A program made the translations under genes and the position numbers. A DNA stretch of 64,000 nucleotides, from contig NZ_JACCBV010000001.1 in assembly GCF_013409785.1 (NCBI RefSeq), positions 3,596,001 through 3,660,000 of the forward strand. The letters run 5' to 3'. Shown here in pieces: positions 18,995 to 28,619 of this stretch. A model generated the notes under the pieces. The model saw nothing but the letters and a program-made list of their open reading frames with translations. It had not been told where the DNA came from and did no database searches. The stretch is from Microbacterium immunditiarum (lineage in GTDB: Bacteria; Actinomycetota; Actinomycetes; Actinomycetales; Microbacteriaceae). Every line of letters starts with the position of its first letter. Within the stretch, counting starts at the first letter, position 1.

Positions 18995-20355
18995 GACGTC
19001 GCCCCCTGAAGCAGGAGCCCGGTGAGGTCGTCGAGCGTGCCGACGGTCAGCACGGTGAGGCCCGGAAGCGTGCGCGTACGGGGATGGGCCTGCTCGTCGC
19101 AGATGACGGCGACCACAGTCGTCTCGGCCCCGAACCCGAGCGCCGCCTGCCGCAGCCGCGTGAGGGGCACGGTCGAGCCGACGACGACGAACGCGATCGA
19201 GAGGTGGTCGCTCGACTCCGCCGCGAGGCGACCCACCTCGGCGACGGGCATCGTGCTCTCGATCATCTCGACGCCGCTGAACGCGTCCAGGAGCGTGCGC
19301 GTCGACGTCGCCGGGAGGCGGCGGATCGCGCGGAGGCGTCCCCGCACGACGCGCGGGATCTCGGTGCCGACGACGACCTCCACCTCGCGCACGTCGTGCA
19401 CCGCGCGCAGGCCCAGCGACGCCGCGCAGCTCACGGCGAGCTCGTACTCGTCCTCGTCCGCGAACTCGCCGATCGACGACGCGAGGACGACCGCCATGCG
19501 CGAACGGCGCGACTCCTCGTACTGGCGCACCATGAGCTGGCCCGTCTTCGCCGTCGACTTCCAGTGGATCTGGCGGCGCGCGTCGCCCGGCGCGTACTCG
19601 CGGATCGCGTGGAACGACATGTCCGCGTCGACGAGCCGTCGCGTCGGGCTTCCTTCGAGATCGCGCACGAGCCCCGTGCTCGTGGACGGGATGCTCACGG
19701 TGCGCGGATGCACGTACAGCACGTGCACGTCCTCGAACGCGTGCTCGCGGCGCAGGAGGCCGAGCGGGTCGCTGCGGACGGTCGTCGCCGGGCCGACGTC
19801 GTACACGCCGCGGCGCAGGCTCGGAATGTCGAGGGGCTGCGACACGGTGTGCCCCGGACGCAGGAGCGGCACGCCGAACTCGACGAGGCCGTTGCCGACC
19901 GGGATGTCGATGCGGCCGGGAAGCGCGAGGCGCGTGCCCGCATTGCGCACGACGACCTCGCCCACGACTCCCTCCCCCGCGACGATCCGCTCGCGCGCGA
20001 GCTGCAGGTCGACCTCGTAGAGCCGCGTCCCGAACAGGAACGGCACCGTCATGAGGAGAAGCACGACCGCGACCGCACCGGCCACGATCCACTCCACCCA
20101 GCCGAACACGAGCCCGAGCACGAGCCCCGCCGTCGCGGCGGCGAGGACGAGCGCACCGGCCGGGCGCACGGTGTGCGCCGCCCACGCCCACCCGCTCGCG
20201 GCGGCCGTGCCGGCGACCCGCAGCCCCTCGGTGACCCGCACGACGGCGCGCACGATCCGGCCGCCTCGACGCGTGGTCGAGGTCACCTGGGTCGTGCGGT
20301 CGGACGCGTCGGTCTCGAGTGAGAGCCGGGTCTGCCGCGGGTCGGTCAGCGTCAT
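18991..20355 (-). CDS. DUF58 domain protein (MoxR partner)
   Basis: 454-aa protein with two membrane helices near residues 65-110 and a C-terminal DUF58 (vWA-like) domain. The family signature is clear: FHAIREYAPGDARRQIHWKS then TAKTGQLMVRQYEES. DUF58 proteins are usually encoded beside MoxR ATPases and TgpA-type proteins, as here, and are thought to work with them in maturation of surface or secreted complexes. It overlaps both neighbours by ATGA. Confidence 0.9.
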   Translation of the reverse strand: MTLTDPRQTRLSLETDASDRTTQVTSTTRRGGRIVRAVVRVTEGLRVAGTAAASGWAWAAHTVRPAGALVLAAATAGLVLGLVFGWVEWIVAGAVAVVLLLMTVPFLFGTRLYEVDLQLARERIVAGEGVVGEVVVRNAGTRLALPGRIDIPVGNGLVEFGVPLLRPGHTVSQPLDIPSLRRGVYDVGPATTVRSDPLGLLRREHAFEDVHVLYVHPRTVSIPSTSTGLVRDLEGSPTRRLVDADMSFHAIREYAPGDARRQIHWKSTAKTGQLMVRQYEESRRSRMAVVLASSIGEFADEDEYELAVSCAASLGLRAVHDVREVEVVVGTEIPRVVRGRLRAIRRLPATSTRTLLDAFSGVEMIESTMPVAEVGRLAAESSDHLSIAFVVVGSTVPLTRLRQAALGFGAETTVVAVICDEQAHPRTRTLPGLTVLTVGTLDDLTGLLLQGATS

Positions 20356-21344
20356 ACGGCCTCTCTGCGGCTGGGCGGTGTCACATCGAGGAGCACCTGG
20401 CCGACGACGGCCTCCTGCGTCACGCCGTCGAACTCGGCCTCGGGGTGCAGGATCAGCCGGTGCGACAGCACGGGCACGGCGAGCGCCTTCACGTCGTCGG
20501 GGGTCGCGTACGTGCGCCCCTGCGACGCCGCGCGCGTGCGCGTCGCACGCGTGAGGGAGAGGGCGCCGCGGATGCTCACACCCAGCCGCACCTCGTCGGC
20601 CGAGCGCGACGCGTCGACGAGTCGCGCGATGTAGTCCAGCACGAGTGCGTCGATGTACACGTCGCGCGCGAGGTCGGCCATGCCGACGAGCGCCTGCGGC
20701 GTGATGATGGGCTCCAGCTCGGCGGTCGCGACGGCCGCGCCGTCGAGGATGCGGACGGTCGCCGCGTGGTCTGGGTAGCCCAGCGACGCGCGCATCATGA
20801 AACGGTCGAGCTGCGCCTCCGGGAGCCGGTATGTGCCGGCCTGCTCGACGGGGTTCTGCGTCGCGAGCACGAGGAACGGCACGCCCACCTGACGCGAGAC
20901 GCCGTCGATCGTGACGCGCCCCTCCTCCATGACCTCGAGCAGCGCCGCCTGCGTCTTGGGACTCGCGCGGTTGATCTCGTCGGCGAGCACGATGTTCGCG
21001 AACACCGGGCCGGCGTGGAACTCGAACGCCCCGGACTTCTGGTCGTACACGGTGATCCCCGTGATGTCGCCGGGGAGCAGGTCGGGCGTGAACTGGATGC
21101 GCGTGTTCGTGCCCTGCACCGACTGCGCCATCGCGCGGGCGAGCGAGGTCTTGCCCGTCCCCGGCACGTCCTCGAGGAGGACATGGCCCTCGCTGAGCAT
21201 CGCGGTGAGCACGAGCTCGACGACGTGGCGCTTGCCGAGCACGGCGCGCTCCACGTTGTCGGCGATCTGGCCGAACGTCTGCGCGAACCAGGTCGCCTGC
21301 TCCTGCGTGATCGTCATGCGGGTCGTCCTCCGGGTGTCGTTCAT
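20352..21344 (-). CDS. MoxR-family AAA+ ATPase
   Basis: 330-aa ATPase of the MoxR group, chaperone-like enzymes that assemble or activate metal- or vWA-containing complexes. Walker A is GTGKTSLARAM (about 62-72), Walker B VLADEINRASPKTQAALLEVMEE, sensor region VLATQNPVEQAGTYRLPEAQ, and a C-terminal lid domain. The start ATG 21344 overlaps the stop of the giant Ig-like gene (ATGA). Gene order MoxR-DUF58-TgpA is widespread; the pairing with a giant surface protein and a kinase suggests the ATPase matures that protein. Confidence 0.93.
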   Translation of the reverse strand: MNDTRRTTRMTITQEQATWFAQTFGQIADNVERAVLGKRHVVELVLTAMLSEGHVLLEDVPGTGKTSLARAMAQSVQGTNTRIQFTPDLLPGDITGITVYDQKSGAFEFHAGPVFANIVLADEINRASPKTQAALLEVMEEGRVTIDGVSRQVGVPFLVLATQNPVEQAGTYRLPEAQLDRFMMRASLGYPDHAATVRILDGAAVATAELEPIITPQALVGMADLARDVYIDALVLDYIARLVDASRSADEVRLGVSIRGALSLTRATRTRAASQGRTYATPDDVKALAVPVLSHRLILHPEAEFDGVTQEAVVGQVLLDVTPPSRREAV

Positions 21345-24300
21345 GGCGCGGGCTCAGGGGGGCCAGGGGGCCCAGGGGGCCCCGGGGGCCCAGGGGGGCC
21401 CGGCGGGAGGTTGGGGTCGCACGTGGCCGAGTACGTCGTCGACGCCGGCTGGAGGCCCCAGCCCTGCGCGGACCAGTCCACGCTCACGCCGATGCCCTCG
21501 ACGCGCACCGCGCCCACAGGCACCGTCCAGTCTCCGGGCGTCGACGCGAGAGGCACGCCTGCCGCGTCGAAGTATCTCAGCCTGGCGTTCGAGAACGCCA
21601 TGGCGGCCTTGCCGGCGGGCGTCGCCGACGAATCGCCGCGGGGCTGGAGCTGGTTCCCGCCGACGCACGAGTCGACCCACCATGTCGCCTGCAGCTGGAA
21701 GGGTGCGCTGCCCGCGGCGGGCACGACGTTCGCCCACGGGGTCGCGGTGCCCCAGCTCTGGTGCACGTAGCGCACCTGGAGGCCAGGATCGCGGTCGAAC
21801 ACCGCGGGCGGGATCGCCTGGTTGAACTCGACACGGTTGCGGTTCGGGATGCGCTCGGGCGAGGTCGGGGTCGAGCGGATGATCCAGTCCGCACGGCTCT
21901 CACCCACGTTGGGGATGCCGTCGACGACGAACGTCCACCCGGTCGGAGCGGCGCCCGTCTGCACCGCGCGGACCGACGCCGTCGCCGTGATGCGCCCGTA
22001 CGAGGTGTCGCCCAACCACGACTCGGCGCACAGCGTGAAGGCGTACTCCTCGCCGTCGGGCAGACCGCCGAACACCGCGCTCGCACCGTCGGGCGTCGCG
22101 GTGCAGGGCTGGCCGTCGCGCACGATTCCGAACCGCAAGGTGGATCCGTCGCCGTTGAGCCCCGCCGAGCCGTTGGCGGTGACGACCGATGTGCCGTCTC
22201 CCGAAGACTGCGCCGCGAGGGTGAGGACCGGATCGCGCGGCGCGCCGATGCCGTTCGCCCACACCGTCACGGCGGACCCGGAGGTCGTGCCGCCGAGCCC
22301 CGGCGGCAGCTCGAATCGCGAGAACGGCGTCACCGTGATGGGAGACGTGGAGTTCGACCCGACCCGGTAAGACGGAATCTCCACGGTCGTCTGGCCGCGC
22401 CCGACCTGCACGCGCAGGAGCTCGCCCGCGGGGCTCGCGACCTCGAGGCTCGCCGTCTGGGTCGCATCGACGCCCTCGACCGTGAGCGCGACGACGCCGC
22501 CTTCGCCGCCCGTCACCACGGGCCGGGCGCTGACGGATGCGGGCGCGGGCGGCGCGTCGTACGCCCACGCGGCCGTGCTCACGCGCGTGAGCGATTCGCC
22601 GACGGCGTTGACCGCGGATGCCTCATACACGCGCCGCTCGCCGTTCGGCGCGGAGATCGAGGGGCACAGCCCCTGGACGTCGCACTGCGCGACGATCGAC
22701 CCCGCGGACCGGATCACGAAGCCCGACAGGGCAGGGTACGCCAGCGCCGACTCCCCCGGATCGACCCGCAGCGTGAGCGAGCCGTTCGCGTACGCCGTCT
22801 GACGCACGCTCGCGGGAGCCTTGGGGTAGCCGAGGAGGTCGAGGAGCAGCTGCCCATCGCGCTCTGCGTTGGTGCGGCGGTTCTGCGCGTCCTCGACCGA
22901 GAAGGCCGCGGTGCACGTCGCGCCCGGGGCATCCGCGGTCCACGACGCTGTGACAGACGTCTCGGATGCCACCTGGAAGGTGACACCGACGCACGCGCCC
23001 GTCGGCTTCACGTCCACGACCTGCAGCGGGGTGCGCGGCAGCGGGTTGACCTCGCCCGTCGCCCCGACGACGTCGATCGTGCACGAAGTGCCCGCGGCCT
23101 GCGTGCACTGCTGCGTGACGGACCCGCCGCGCGGCAGTGTCGACGGCGCGGCGCCGACCCGCAGGATGAGCCGGACGGGTTCGACTCCCGCGTGGCTGGT
23201 GACAGACACGATCGACGCCTCTTCGGTGCCCGGGAGCGCCCGGTCCGCACCGGTCACCGTCACGATCGAGCCGTCGAGCGAGACGTCGAACGCGGCGCCC
23301 TGGTAGTCGAGGGCGTACTCGATGCCATCCGGGTCGGGGCGCAGCTGCCAGTCCGTCATGGCAGTCAGGTCGAAGGTCGCCGTCTCGCCCGGCCCGACCG
23401 TCATCGAGCCGGCCCGCAGCACGGGCTGCGGATCGAGCGGCTCGACGCGGATCGGCACCGACAGGTAAGTCCACTCCGTCTGACCGGCCAGACGCACGGG
23501 AACCTGGCACGCGTCCGCCCACGGCGCGCCCGCACCCGCGTCGTAGCGGACGGTCGTGCCCGTCTCGCGCGCGCACGCGGCTCCTTGGCGGGCGCCGGAC
23601 GCCTTGACGCCGTCGCCGACCTCGACCGCCGCGCCGCGCGGGCGCACGATGAGGTCGGCCATGTCGAAGGCGACCGACGCGAGCTCGCGCACGTCGCGGG
23701 CGCCCATGCCTGCGCGCAGCGCGAGAGCGAGATCGTCCTCGCCGGGCACGCGCAGGAAGCCGTAGGTCGTCACCTCGCCCGACTGCCCCTCGCCTGTGAC
23801 CGAGAACGGGATCACGCGGGTCGACTCGGGGAGCTCGCCACGGATGCGGCGGCCCTGAGCGGCGACGTCGTCGGGGTCGCCCCACAGCTCGAGGTCGAGG
23901 TCGTCGACTTCGCCCGAGGGCCACGAGACCTTGCCCGTGAGCACGTCGACGCCGCGCGGGAAGTCCTCACGCGACTCGGCCGTCAGCACCGTGTCGGTCA
24001 CGATCGGGTAGTCGGGGACGGACTCGCGAACGGCCTTCACGACGATGAGGCCTCGGCCGGTGTTGCCCGACGACGACTCGACGTCGTACAGGAAGGCCAT
24101 CGTGCCCGGCACGTTGCCGGCCGAGATCACGACGGTCGTGTCGTCCACCTCCCGCAGACGGGACTCGAGCCGCTCGTACTCGGGGTTCTCGGTGCCGTCG
24201 TCGAGCGTCGGCGCGACGTCGGGACGCACGTCGGTGATCGACAGCTCGCCCATCGTCGGGTCGATGTCGTTGGACAGCGGGCTCACTCGGATCGTGCTGG

Positions 24301-27300
24301 AAGCCCCCACCTGCACCTGCACGTAATCGGTGAACGTGACGGGACTCGGGTTCGCCTGACTGTCGAGTACGCCGACGCGCGCGGTCGCCTCGCCGGTCTG
24401 CCCGAAGGCGTCGACGACGCGGTAGCGGAATGACACCTGGCCGCTGAATCCCACGACGCTCGTGTAGATGAGGGACTCGCCGTCCGGCGAGATCGTGGCG
24501 ACGCCCTGGTCGGGCTGCCTCACGACCTGGTCGAGCTGCACGACGTCGCCGTCCGGGTCCATGCCGTACCCGTCGAACTCGATCACCGTCGACTGGCCGC
24601 TCAGGACGCGGCCCTCGAGCGTGTCGGGCTGCGGCGCACGGTTCTCGTCGTAGGGCAGCACGTCGATGCGCACGACCGCCGAGTCGACGAGCGCGGGAGC
24701 GCCAGATGTGTAGACCGAGTACTCCACGCGGTATTGCCCTGGCTCCTCCGGCGCGAGGTACCGCAGCGTGTCGCCCGACGCGAACGCGAGCGCGTCGGGC
24801 GTCGACGAGTCGATCGACGCGGGATTCAGGATGGGCCGGCCGCCTGCGGGGGCGGTGTCGTTCTCGAGCACCGGGATGTCGATCTGCGCGCCGGCGCGCA
24901 CGACGAGCGAGTCGTTGACGGCGATCGGCGCGAGCTCGGGGGCGACAGGGAGCAGATACACGGTCGCCTCGCCCTGAACGCTCGCTCCACGGTCGGTGGT
25001 GCCGTCACTCACGGTGTAGGTGATCGTGCCGAGCCGCCCCGCCTCGCTCGTCGCGGTGGTGCCGGAGACGCGCAGGAAGTTCTGGCCCACGACGTCGACC
25101 GACAGCGAGGCGCCCGGGTCCGCGGTGGCGACGACGTCGGACAGCAGCAGCACTCGCCGTGTGGGGTTCTCGACCGCGACGAACACGTCGAGCGTCGCGT
25201 CCTGCTGCGGGTGCACGAACGCGACGACGGGCGCGGTCGCCAGCTGCGGCGGAGCGTCGGACGGGAGCACCGTGATCCGGGCGGTGCCCGTGTCGTCGTT
25301 CTTGCCATCCGTCACGGTGAAGCCCACGCGGTACGTGCCGGGCTCCGTCGCCGCGAAGTCGAACTCGGTCGCGCCGCGCACCATCGTCGCCGTCGCGGCC
25401 GCATCGTCGAGCACGCGCACGGACTCGAGTGACAGCGTGCCCGCGGTGCCGGTCACGTGCGGCGCGACGTCGACCGTGATCGCGGACCCGATCGAGTCGA
25501 TCACCGCGAACGACTGGACACGGAGCTCGGGTTCGGGGCTGACCTCGACCACCAGCGTCTTCGTGGCCATGCGCCCCGTCGTGTCGGAGACCGTGACGTC
25601 GAGCTCCACCGTGTCGGTGCCGCCCGAGCCGTCCTCGCTGTGCTGGTAGACGACGTCGCCGTCGGGAGTCGCCGCGACGGTGCCCCCACCCGACACGTTC
25701 TTCACGTCGAGCAGCAGAAGCGGATCGCCCTCGGGGTCGACCCATCCCGGCAGGACGGGAACCGTGACGGTGCCCCCTCGCCCGACCTGCGGCTCCGGCC
25801 ACTCCGCGAGGCATCCCTCGACGCCGCACCACACGGGTGCGGAGTCGGCCGAGCTGACCGTCAGAGTGACCACGGCGGCGTCAGACGGAAGCCCGCCCTC
25901 GACCGTCCCGTCGGTGACGGCGTACGAGAAGGCCGCCGTCCCCGACGCGCCGGGCTCCGTGCGCACGGTGATCCGCTGCCCATCGTCGGTGATCGACACG
26001 GTGCCGAACGCGGGATCGAGCCCCGCCACCGACGCCGGGTCGATGCTGAGCACGTCGCCGTTGGGGTCGTGGTCGTTCAACAGCACGGGCAGCGTCGTGA
26101 GCCCGCCCGCACGCACGCCGAAGGCATCCGGCTCCGCCACCGGCGGACGCGGGTCGATCACCACGGGGACTTCGACCTCGCTCTCGACCGCATCCGGTTC
26201 GATCTTGTCGTCGAGGCTCCAGTCCTGGCTCGACGCGACGAGGCGTCCGTCGGGGATGGTCCATACCCACCCCGTGCGCGTCTCGTTGAGGATCATTCCG
26301 TCGCCGCCCACGATGAACACGGGGCGCCCCTCGTCGACGAGCGCCTGGCCGCCGTAGTCGAGCTGCTCGAACGCCCCCGTCTCGGAGTTCCACAGCGTTC
26401 CCGGCCCCTCGCCCTGCGGGAGCCACGCGGCGTACACGATGCCGTCGCGCGCGACCGGCCGCGCGGGCGTGCCGAGCCCCGCACCGCCCGTGCCGGGCAC
26501 GACGACGGGATCGGAGCCGTCGACCGGAACCCGCACGAGCACGGCGTCGTCGGCGACGTACACGGCGTCTCCGTCCTCCTGCGGCACGCTGATCACCGCC
26601 GCATCCGACACGGGCGCCTCGAACGCGCCATCGACATCGCGCACCCACACGTCGCCGTCGGCCGCGTCGACGACGACCCACCGGTTCCCCGCCGCCGAGA
26701 TCATCGGCTCGGCCAGCCCATCCACGTCGAGCTCGTCACGCCCCCGCACCTCGGAGGCCGGGATGTCGTACCGCAGCACCGCGCCGTCGGCCGACGAGTA
26801 CGAGTAGAGCCGGCCGCGTTCGTCGACGGCGAGCGCGTCGGAGGTGTACTGCGGAGCGTCCTCGTCCTCGGACGGGTAGGGGTCGAGCTCTTTCGTCTCG
26901 CCGGTCGAGAGGCGCCCGACGTGCACGACGCCGGAGTCGGTCATGTACGCGACGAAGTCCCCGGCGGTGGAGACCTCGACCGTGCCCGGAGGCGTCGGCG
27001 GCGACGCCCGCAGCGCGTCCTCGCCGAGGTCGGCGGGCAGGACGGGATCGATCGGCGTGACCTTGCTGTAGCTGTCGGAGAAGATGTAGGCGCGGTCGCC
27101 CGTCTGCACCACATCGCTCGGATTGCTGACGGCGCGCACGGTGTCGAGCTCGCCGACGGCCGTGTTCACGCGCGCGTACCGGCGACCGTCGGCCGTCTGC
27201 AGAGCCCACACCGACGTGTCGACGGGAGGCGTCTCCTGCGCGTCGAGACCCGGCCACACGATGCCGATGCCCACGACGAGCGCCGCGACGGCCGTGGCCG

Positions 27301-27331
27301 ACGCGAGCCCGATCGCTGTGCTCCGGCGCAT
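21341..27331 (-). CDS. Giant membrane-anchored Ig-like/Fn3 surface protein with C-terminal GPP tract
   Basis: 1996-aa protein. ATG 27331 overlaps the kinase stop (TGATG). An N-terminal signal anchor (AIGLASATAVAALVVGIGIV) is followed by a propeller-like region of about 350 residues (repeated VAYMTDSGVVHVG-type strands). Then come many bacterial Ig-like repeats with motifs such as LLNDHDPNGDVLSIDP, VLENDTAPAGG, LSNDIDPTMGEL and SYAVTDGTVEGG, and fibronectin-like domains toward the C-terminus. The protein ends in a collagen-like run of five GPP triplets and PEPAP. It should stand outside the membrane. Its role is unknown; the operon suggests a kinase-linked surface structure matured by MoxR and DUF58. 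Confidence 0.88.
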   Translation of the reverse strand: MRRSTAIGLASATAVAALVVGIGIVWPGLDAQETPPVDTSVWALQTADGRRYARVNTAVGELDTVRAVSNPSDVVQTGDRAYIFSDSYSKVTPIDPVLPADLGEDALRASPPTPPGTVEVSTAGDFVAYMTDSGVVHVGRLSTGETKELDPYPSEDEDAPQYTSDALAVDERGRLYSYSSADGAVLRYDIPASEVRGRDELDVDGLAEPMISAAGNRWVVVDAADGDVWVRDVDGAFEAPVSDAAVISVPQEDGDAVYVADDAVLVRVPVDGSDPVVVPGTGGAGLGTPARPVARDGIVYAAWLPQGEGPGTLWNSETGAFEQLDYGGQALVDEGRPVFIVGGDGMILNETRTGWVWTIPDGRLVASSQDWSLDDKIEPDAVESEVEVPVVIDPRPPVAEPDAFGVRAGGLTTLPVLLNDHDPNGDVLSIDPASVAGLDPAFGTVSITDDGQRITVRTEPGASGTAAFSYAVTDGTVEGGLPSDAAVVTLTVSSADSAPVWCGVEGCLAEWPEPQVGRGGTVTVPVLPGWVDPEGDPLLLLDVKNVSGGGTVAATPDGDVVYQHSEDGSGGTDTVELDVTVSDTTGRMATKTLVVEVSPEPELRVQSFAVIDSIGSAITVDVAPHVTGTAGTLSLESVRVLDDAAATATMVRGATEFDFAATEPGTYRVGFTVTDGKNDDTGTARITVLPSDAPPQLATAPVVAFVHPQQDATLDVFVAVENPTRRVLLLSDVVATADPGASLSVDVVGQNFLRVSGTTATSEAGRLGTITYTVSDGTTDRGASVQGEATVYLLPVAPELAPIAVNDSLVVRAGAQIDIPVLENDTAPAGGRPILNPASIDSSTPDALAFASGDTLRYLAPEEPGQYRVEYSVYTSGAPALVDSAVVRIDVLPYDENRAPQPDTLEGRVLSGQSTVIEFDGYGMDPDGDVVQLDQVVRQPDQGVATISPDGESLIYTSVVGFSGQVSFRYRVVDAFGQTGEATARVGVLDSQANPSPVTFTDYVQVQVGASSTIRVSPLSNDIDPTMGELSITDVRPDVAPTLDDGTENPEYERLESRLREVDDTTVVISAGNVPGTMAFLYDVESSSGNTGRGLIVVKAVRESVPDYPIVTDTVLTAESREDFPRGVDVLTGKVSWPSGEVDDLDLELWGDPDDVAAQGRRIRGELPESTRVIPFSVTGEGQSGEVTTYGFLRVPGEDDLALALRAGMGARDVRELASVAFDMADLIVRPRGAAVEVGDGVKASGARQGAACARETGTTVRYDAGAGAPWADACQVPVRLAGQTEWTYLSVPIRVEPLDPQPVLRAGSMTVGPGETATFDLTAMTDWQLRPDPDGIEYALDYQGAAFDVSLDGSIVTVTGADRALPGTEEASIVSVTSHAGVEPVRLILRVGAAPSTLPRGGSVTQQCTQAAGTSCTIDVVGATGEVNPLPRTPLQVVDVKPTGACVGVTFQVASETSVTASWTADAPGATCTAAFSVEDAQNRRTNAERDGQLLLDLLGYPKAPASVRQTAYANGSLTLRVDPGESALAYPALSGFVIRSAGSIVAQCDVQGLCPSISAPNGERRVYEASAVNAVGESLTRVSTAAWAYDAPPAPASVSARPVVTGGEGGVVALTVEGVDATQTASLEVASPAGELLRVQVGRGQTTVEIPSYRVGSNSTSPITVTPFSRFELPPGLGGTTSGSAVTVWANGIGAPRDPVLTLAAQSSGDGTSVVTANGSAGLNGDGSTLRFGIVRDGQPCTATPDGASAVFGGLPDGEEYAFTLCAESWLGDTSYGRITATASVRAVQTGAAPTGWTFVVDGIPNVGESRADWIIRSTPTSPERIPNRNRVEFNQAIPPAVFDRDPGLQVRYVHQSWGTATPWANVVPAAGSAPFQLQATWWVDSCVGGNQLQPRGDSSATPAGKAAMAFSNARLRYFDAAGVPLASTPGDWTVPVGAVRVEGIGVSVDWSAQGWGLQPASTTYSATCDPNLPPGPPGPPGPPGPPGPPEPAP
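21357..21400. repeat. 9-bp tandem repeat encoding the GPP tail, G-rich on the plus strand
   Basis: Runs of five or six G on the plus strand recur every 9 bp (21357, 21366, 21375, 21384, 21393). In the gene (minus strand) each unit encodes GPP. Because 9 bp is in frame, copy-number change would alter the tail length without breaking the gene. The plus strand could form a G-quadruplex. Confidence 0.75.
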
Positions 27332-28476
27332 CACGAGGCTCCGGTCAGCACGAAGTAGACGACAGCGGAGGATGCCGCGACCGCCGCCGCGACGACTCCG
27401 GCGACGATCCACACGGCCGCGCGTCGGGAGACCCCGTTCGACGCGGCCGGCTCGGCGAAGTCCGTCTCCTCGTCACGCGCGAGCGCCGCCACGCCGACGG
27501 CGACGGGCTGCTTGCGGGCGCTCTCGTGCTCGACCTTGCTGCGCACGGGGCCGCGGGGCGTGGCATCCGTGAAGTCCACCTCGTCGGAGACGGGCATCCA
27601 CTCGTCGGAGGGCACCTCGAGCGGCGTGGGCGTGAGACCCATGGACGCCTGAACGCGGCGCAGCGCCTCGGCGAAGGCGAACGCGGACGGATGCCGCTGC
27701 CGCACGTCGCGCGACATCGCGGCCGCGAGCACCTCCTGCAGGGCGGGCGGCACGTCGGCGCGCGCGATCGGAGTGTAGGTGGCGCGGGCGATGCGGCGGC
27801 GCAGCTGCTCCTTGCTGTTCTGGCCGCGCTCGCGTCGCTCGAACGGGCTGTGCCCCGCCAGCAGCGAGTAGACGGTCGCACCGAGACTCCACACCTCGCT
27901 CGGGATCGAGCCGGCCGTCTGCTCGGCGATCACCTCGGGCGCGCTCCACGGGATCGACATCGCGAGCACCTCGTCGGCGGTCTGCCGCGCGAGCGACGAC
28001 GAGATTCCGAAGTCGGCGAGGACGGGGGCTCCGAACGTCGTGACGAGGATGTTGCTCGGCTTGACGTCGCGGTGGACGAGTCCCGCGCGGTGCGCGGACT
28101 CGAGCGCGCACGCCATCTTCACGCCGATGCGCAGCACCTCGTCGACGGGGATCCGCTCGATGCGGTATCGCTGCGCGAGCGAGCCCGGGCAGTACTCCAT
28201 CACGATGTACGGACGGCCGTCGGCGGAGATGCCCGCCTGGTACACGGTGACGATCGACGGATGCGCCGACAGGTGCGCGAGGACGTCGGCCTCGGCGTTG
28301 AACATGCGCAGCAGGTCGGGGTCACGCACGTCGCTGGGCAGCACCTTCACCGCCACGTCACGACGGGGCATGTCCTGCTCGTAGAGGAAGACATCGGCGA
28401 AGCCACCCGACCCGAGCGGCCGGATGTAGGACAGCCCCGGCAGAATGGGCGGCGCTGAGGGGAGTCTGGTCGCCAC
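27331..28476 (-). CDS. Membrane-anchored Ser/Thr protein kinase (PknB-like)
   Basis: 381-aa Hanks-type kinase with a complete catalytic core: Gly-loop LGSGGFADVF (21-30), Lys44 in VAVKVL, catalytic loop HRDVKPSNIL (135-144), DFG at 155-157 and APE at 179-181. A juxtamembrane linker follows, then one C-terminal membrane helix (about 350-374, VWIVAGVVAAAVAASSAVVYF) and only a few outside residues. It lacks extracytoplasmic PASTA repeats, so the large Ig-like protein encoded next may serve as the sensor. GTG 28476 with GGGAGG upstream starts the operon. Confidence 0.93.
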   Translation of the reverse strand: MATRLPSAPPILPGLSYIRPLGSGGFADVFLYEQDMPRRDVAVKVLPSDVRDPDLLRMFNAEADVLAHLSAHPSIVTVYQAGISADGRPYIVMEYCPGSLAQRYRIERIPVDEVLRIGVKMACALESAHRAGLVHRDVKPSNILVTTFGAPVLADFGISSSLARQTADEVLAMSIPWSAPEVIAEQTAGSIPSEVWSLGATVYSLLAGHSPFERRERGQNSKEQLRRRIARATYTPIARADVPPALQEVLAAAMSRDVRQRHPSAFAFAEALRRVQASMGLTPTPLEVPSDEWMPVSDEVDFTDATPRGPVRSKVEHESARKQPVAVGVAALARDEETDFAEPAASNGVSRRAAVWIVAGVVAAAVAASSAVVYFVLTGAS

Positions 28477-28545
28477 GATCCTCCCTGCTGGACGGAGCCG
28501 AGGGTCCCCAACGCCCCTCGTTCACGCATCCGCGTCGGCCCCGTC

Positions 28546-28551
28546 ATGCTA
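28546..28551 (-). promoter_or_regulatory. Possible -10 box of the kinase operon
   Basis: TAGCAT on the minus strand (28551-28546) in a short AT-rich patch upstream of the kinase start, about 70 nt from the GTG. No good -35 is seen at 16-18 bp, so confidence is low. Confidence 0.35.
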
Positions 28552-28619
28552 ACAAAGGCGCATGAGAGCGCAGGCGACTGTCCACAGGAGCCTCCGGCCC
28601 GCGCTCGTGTCGTCGAGCG

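Noticed and set aside
18995..20191. N-terminal extension of the TgpA-like gene through the DUF58 gene
   Set aside because: The extended part is an Arg-rich shadow of the DUF58 gene. The ATG at 18994 has the ATGA overlap used throughout the operon and begins a plausible membrane protein.
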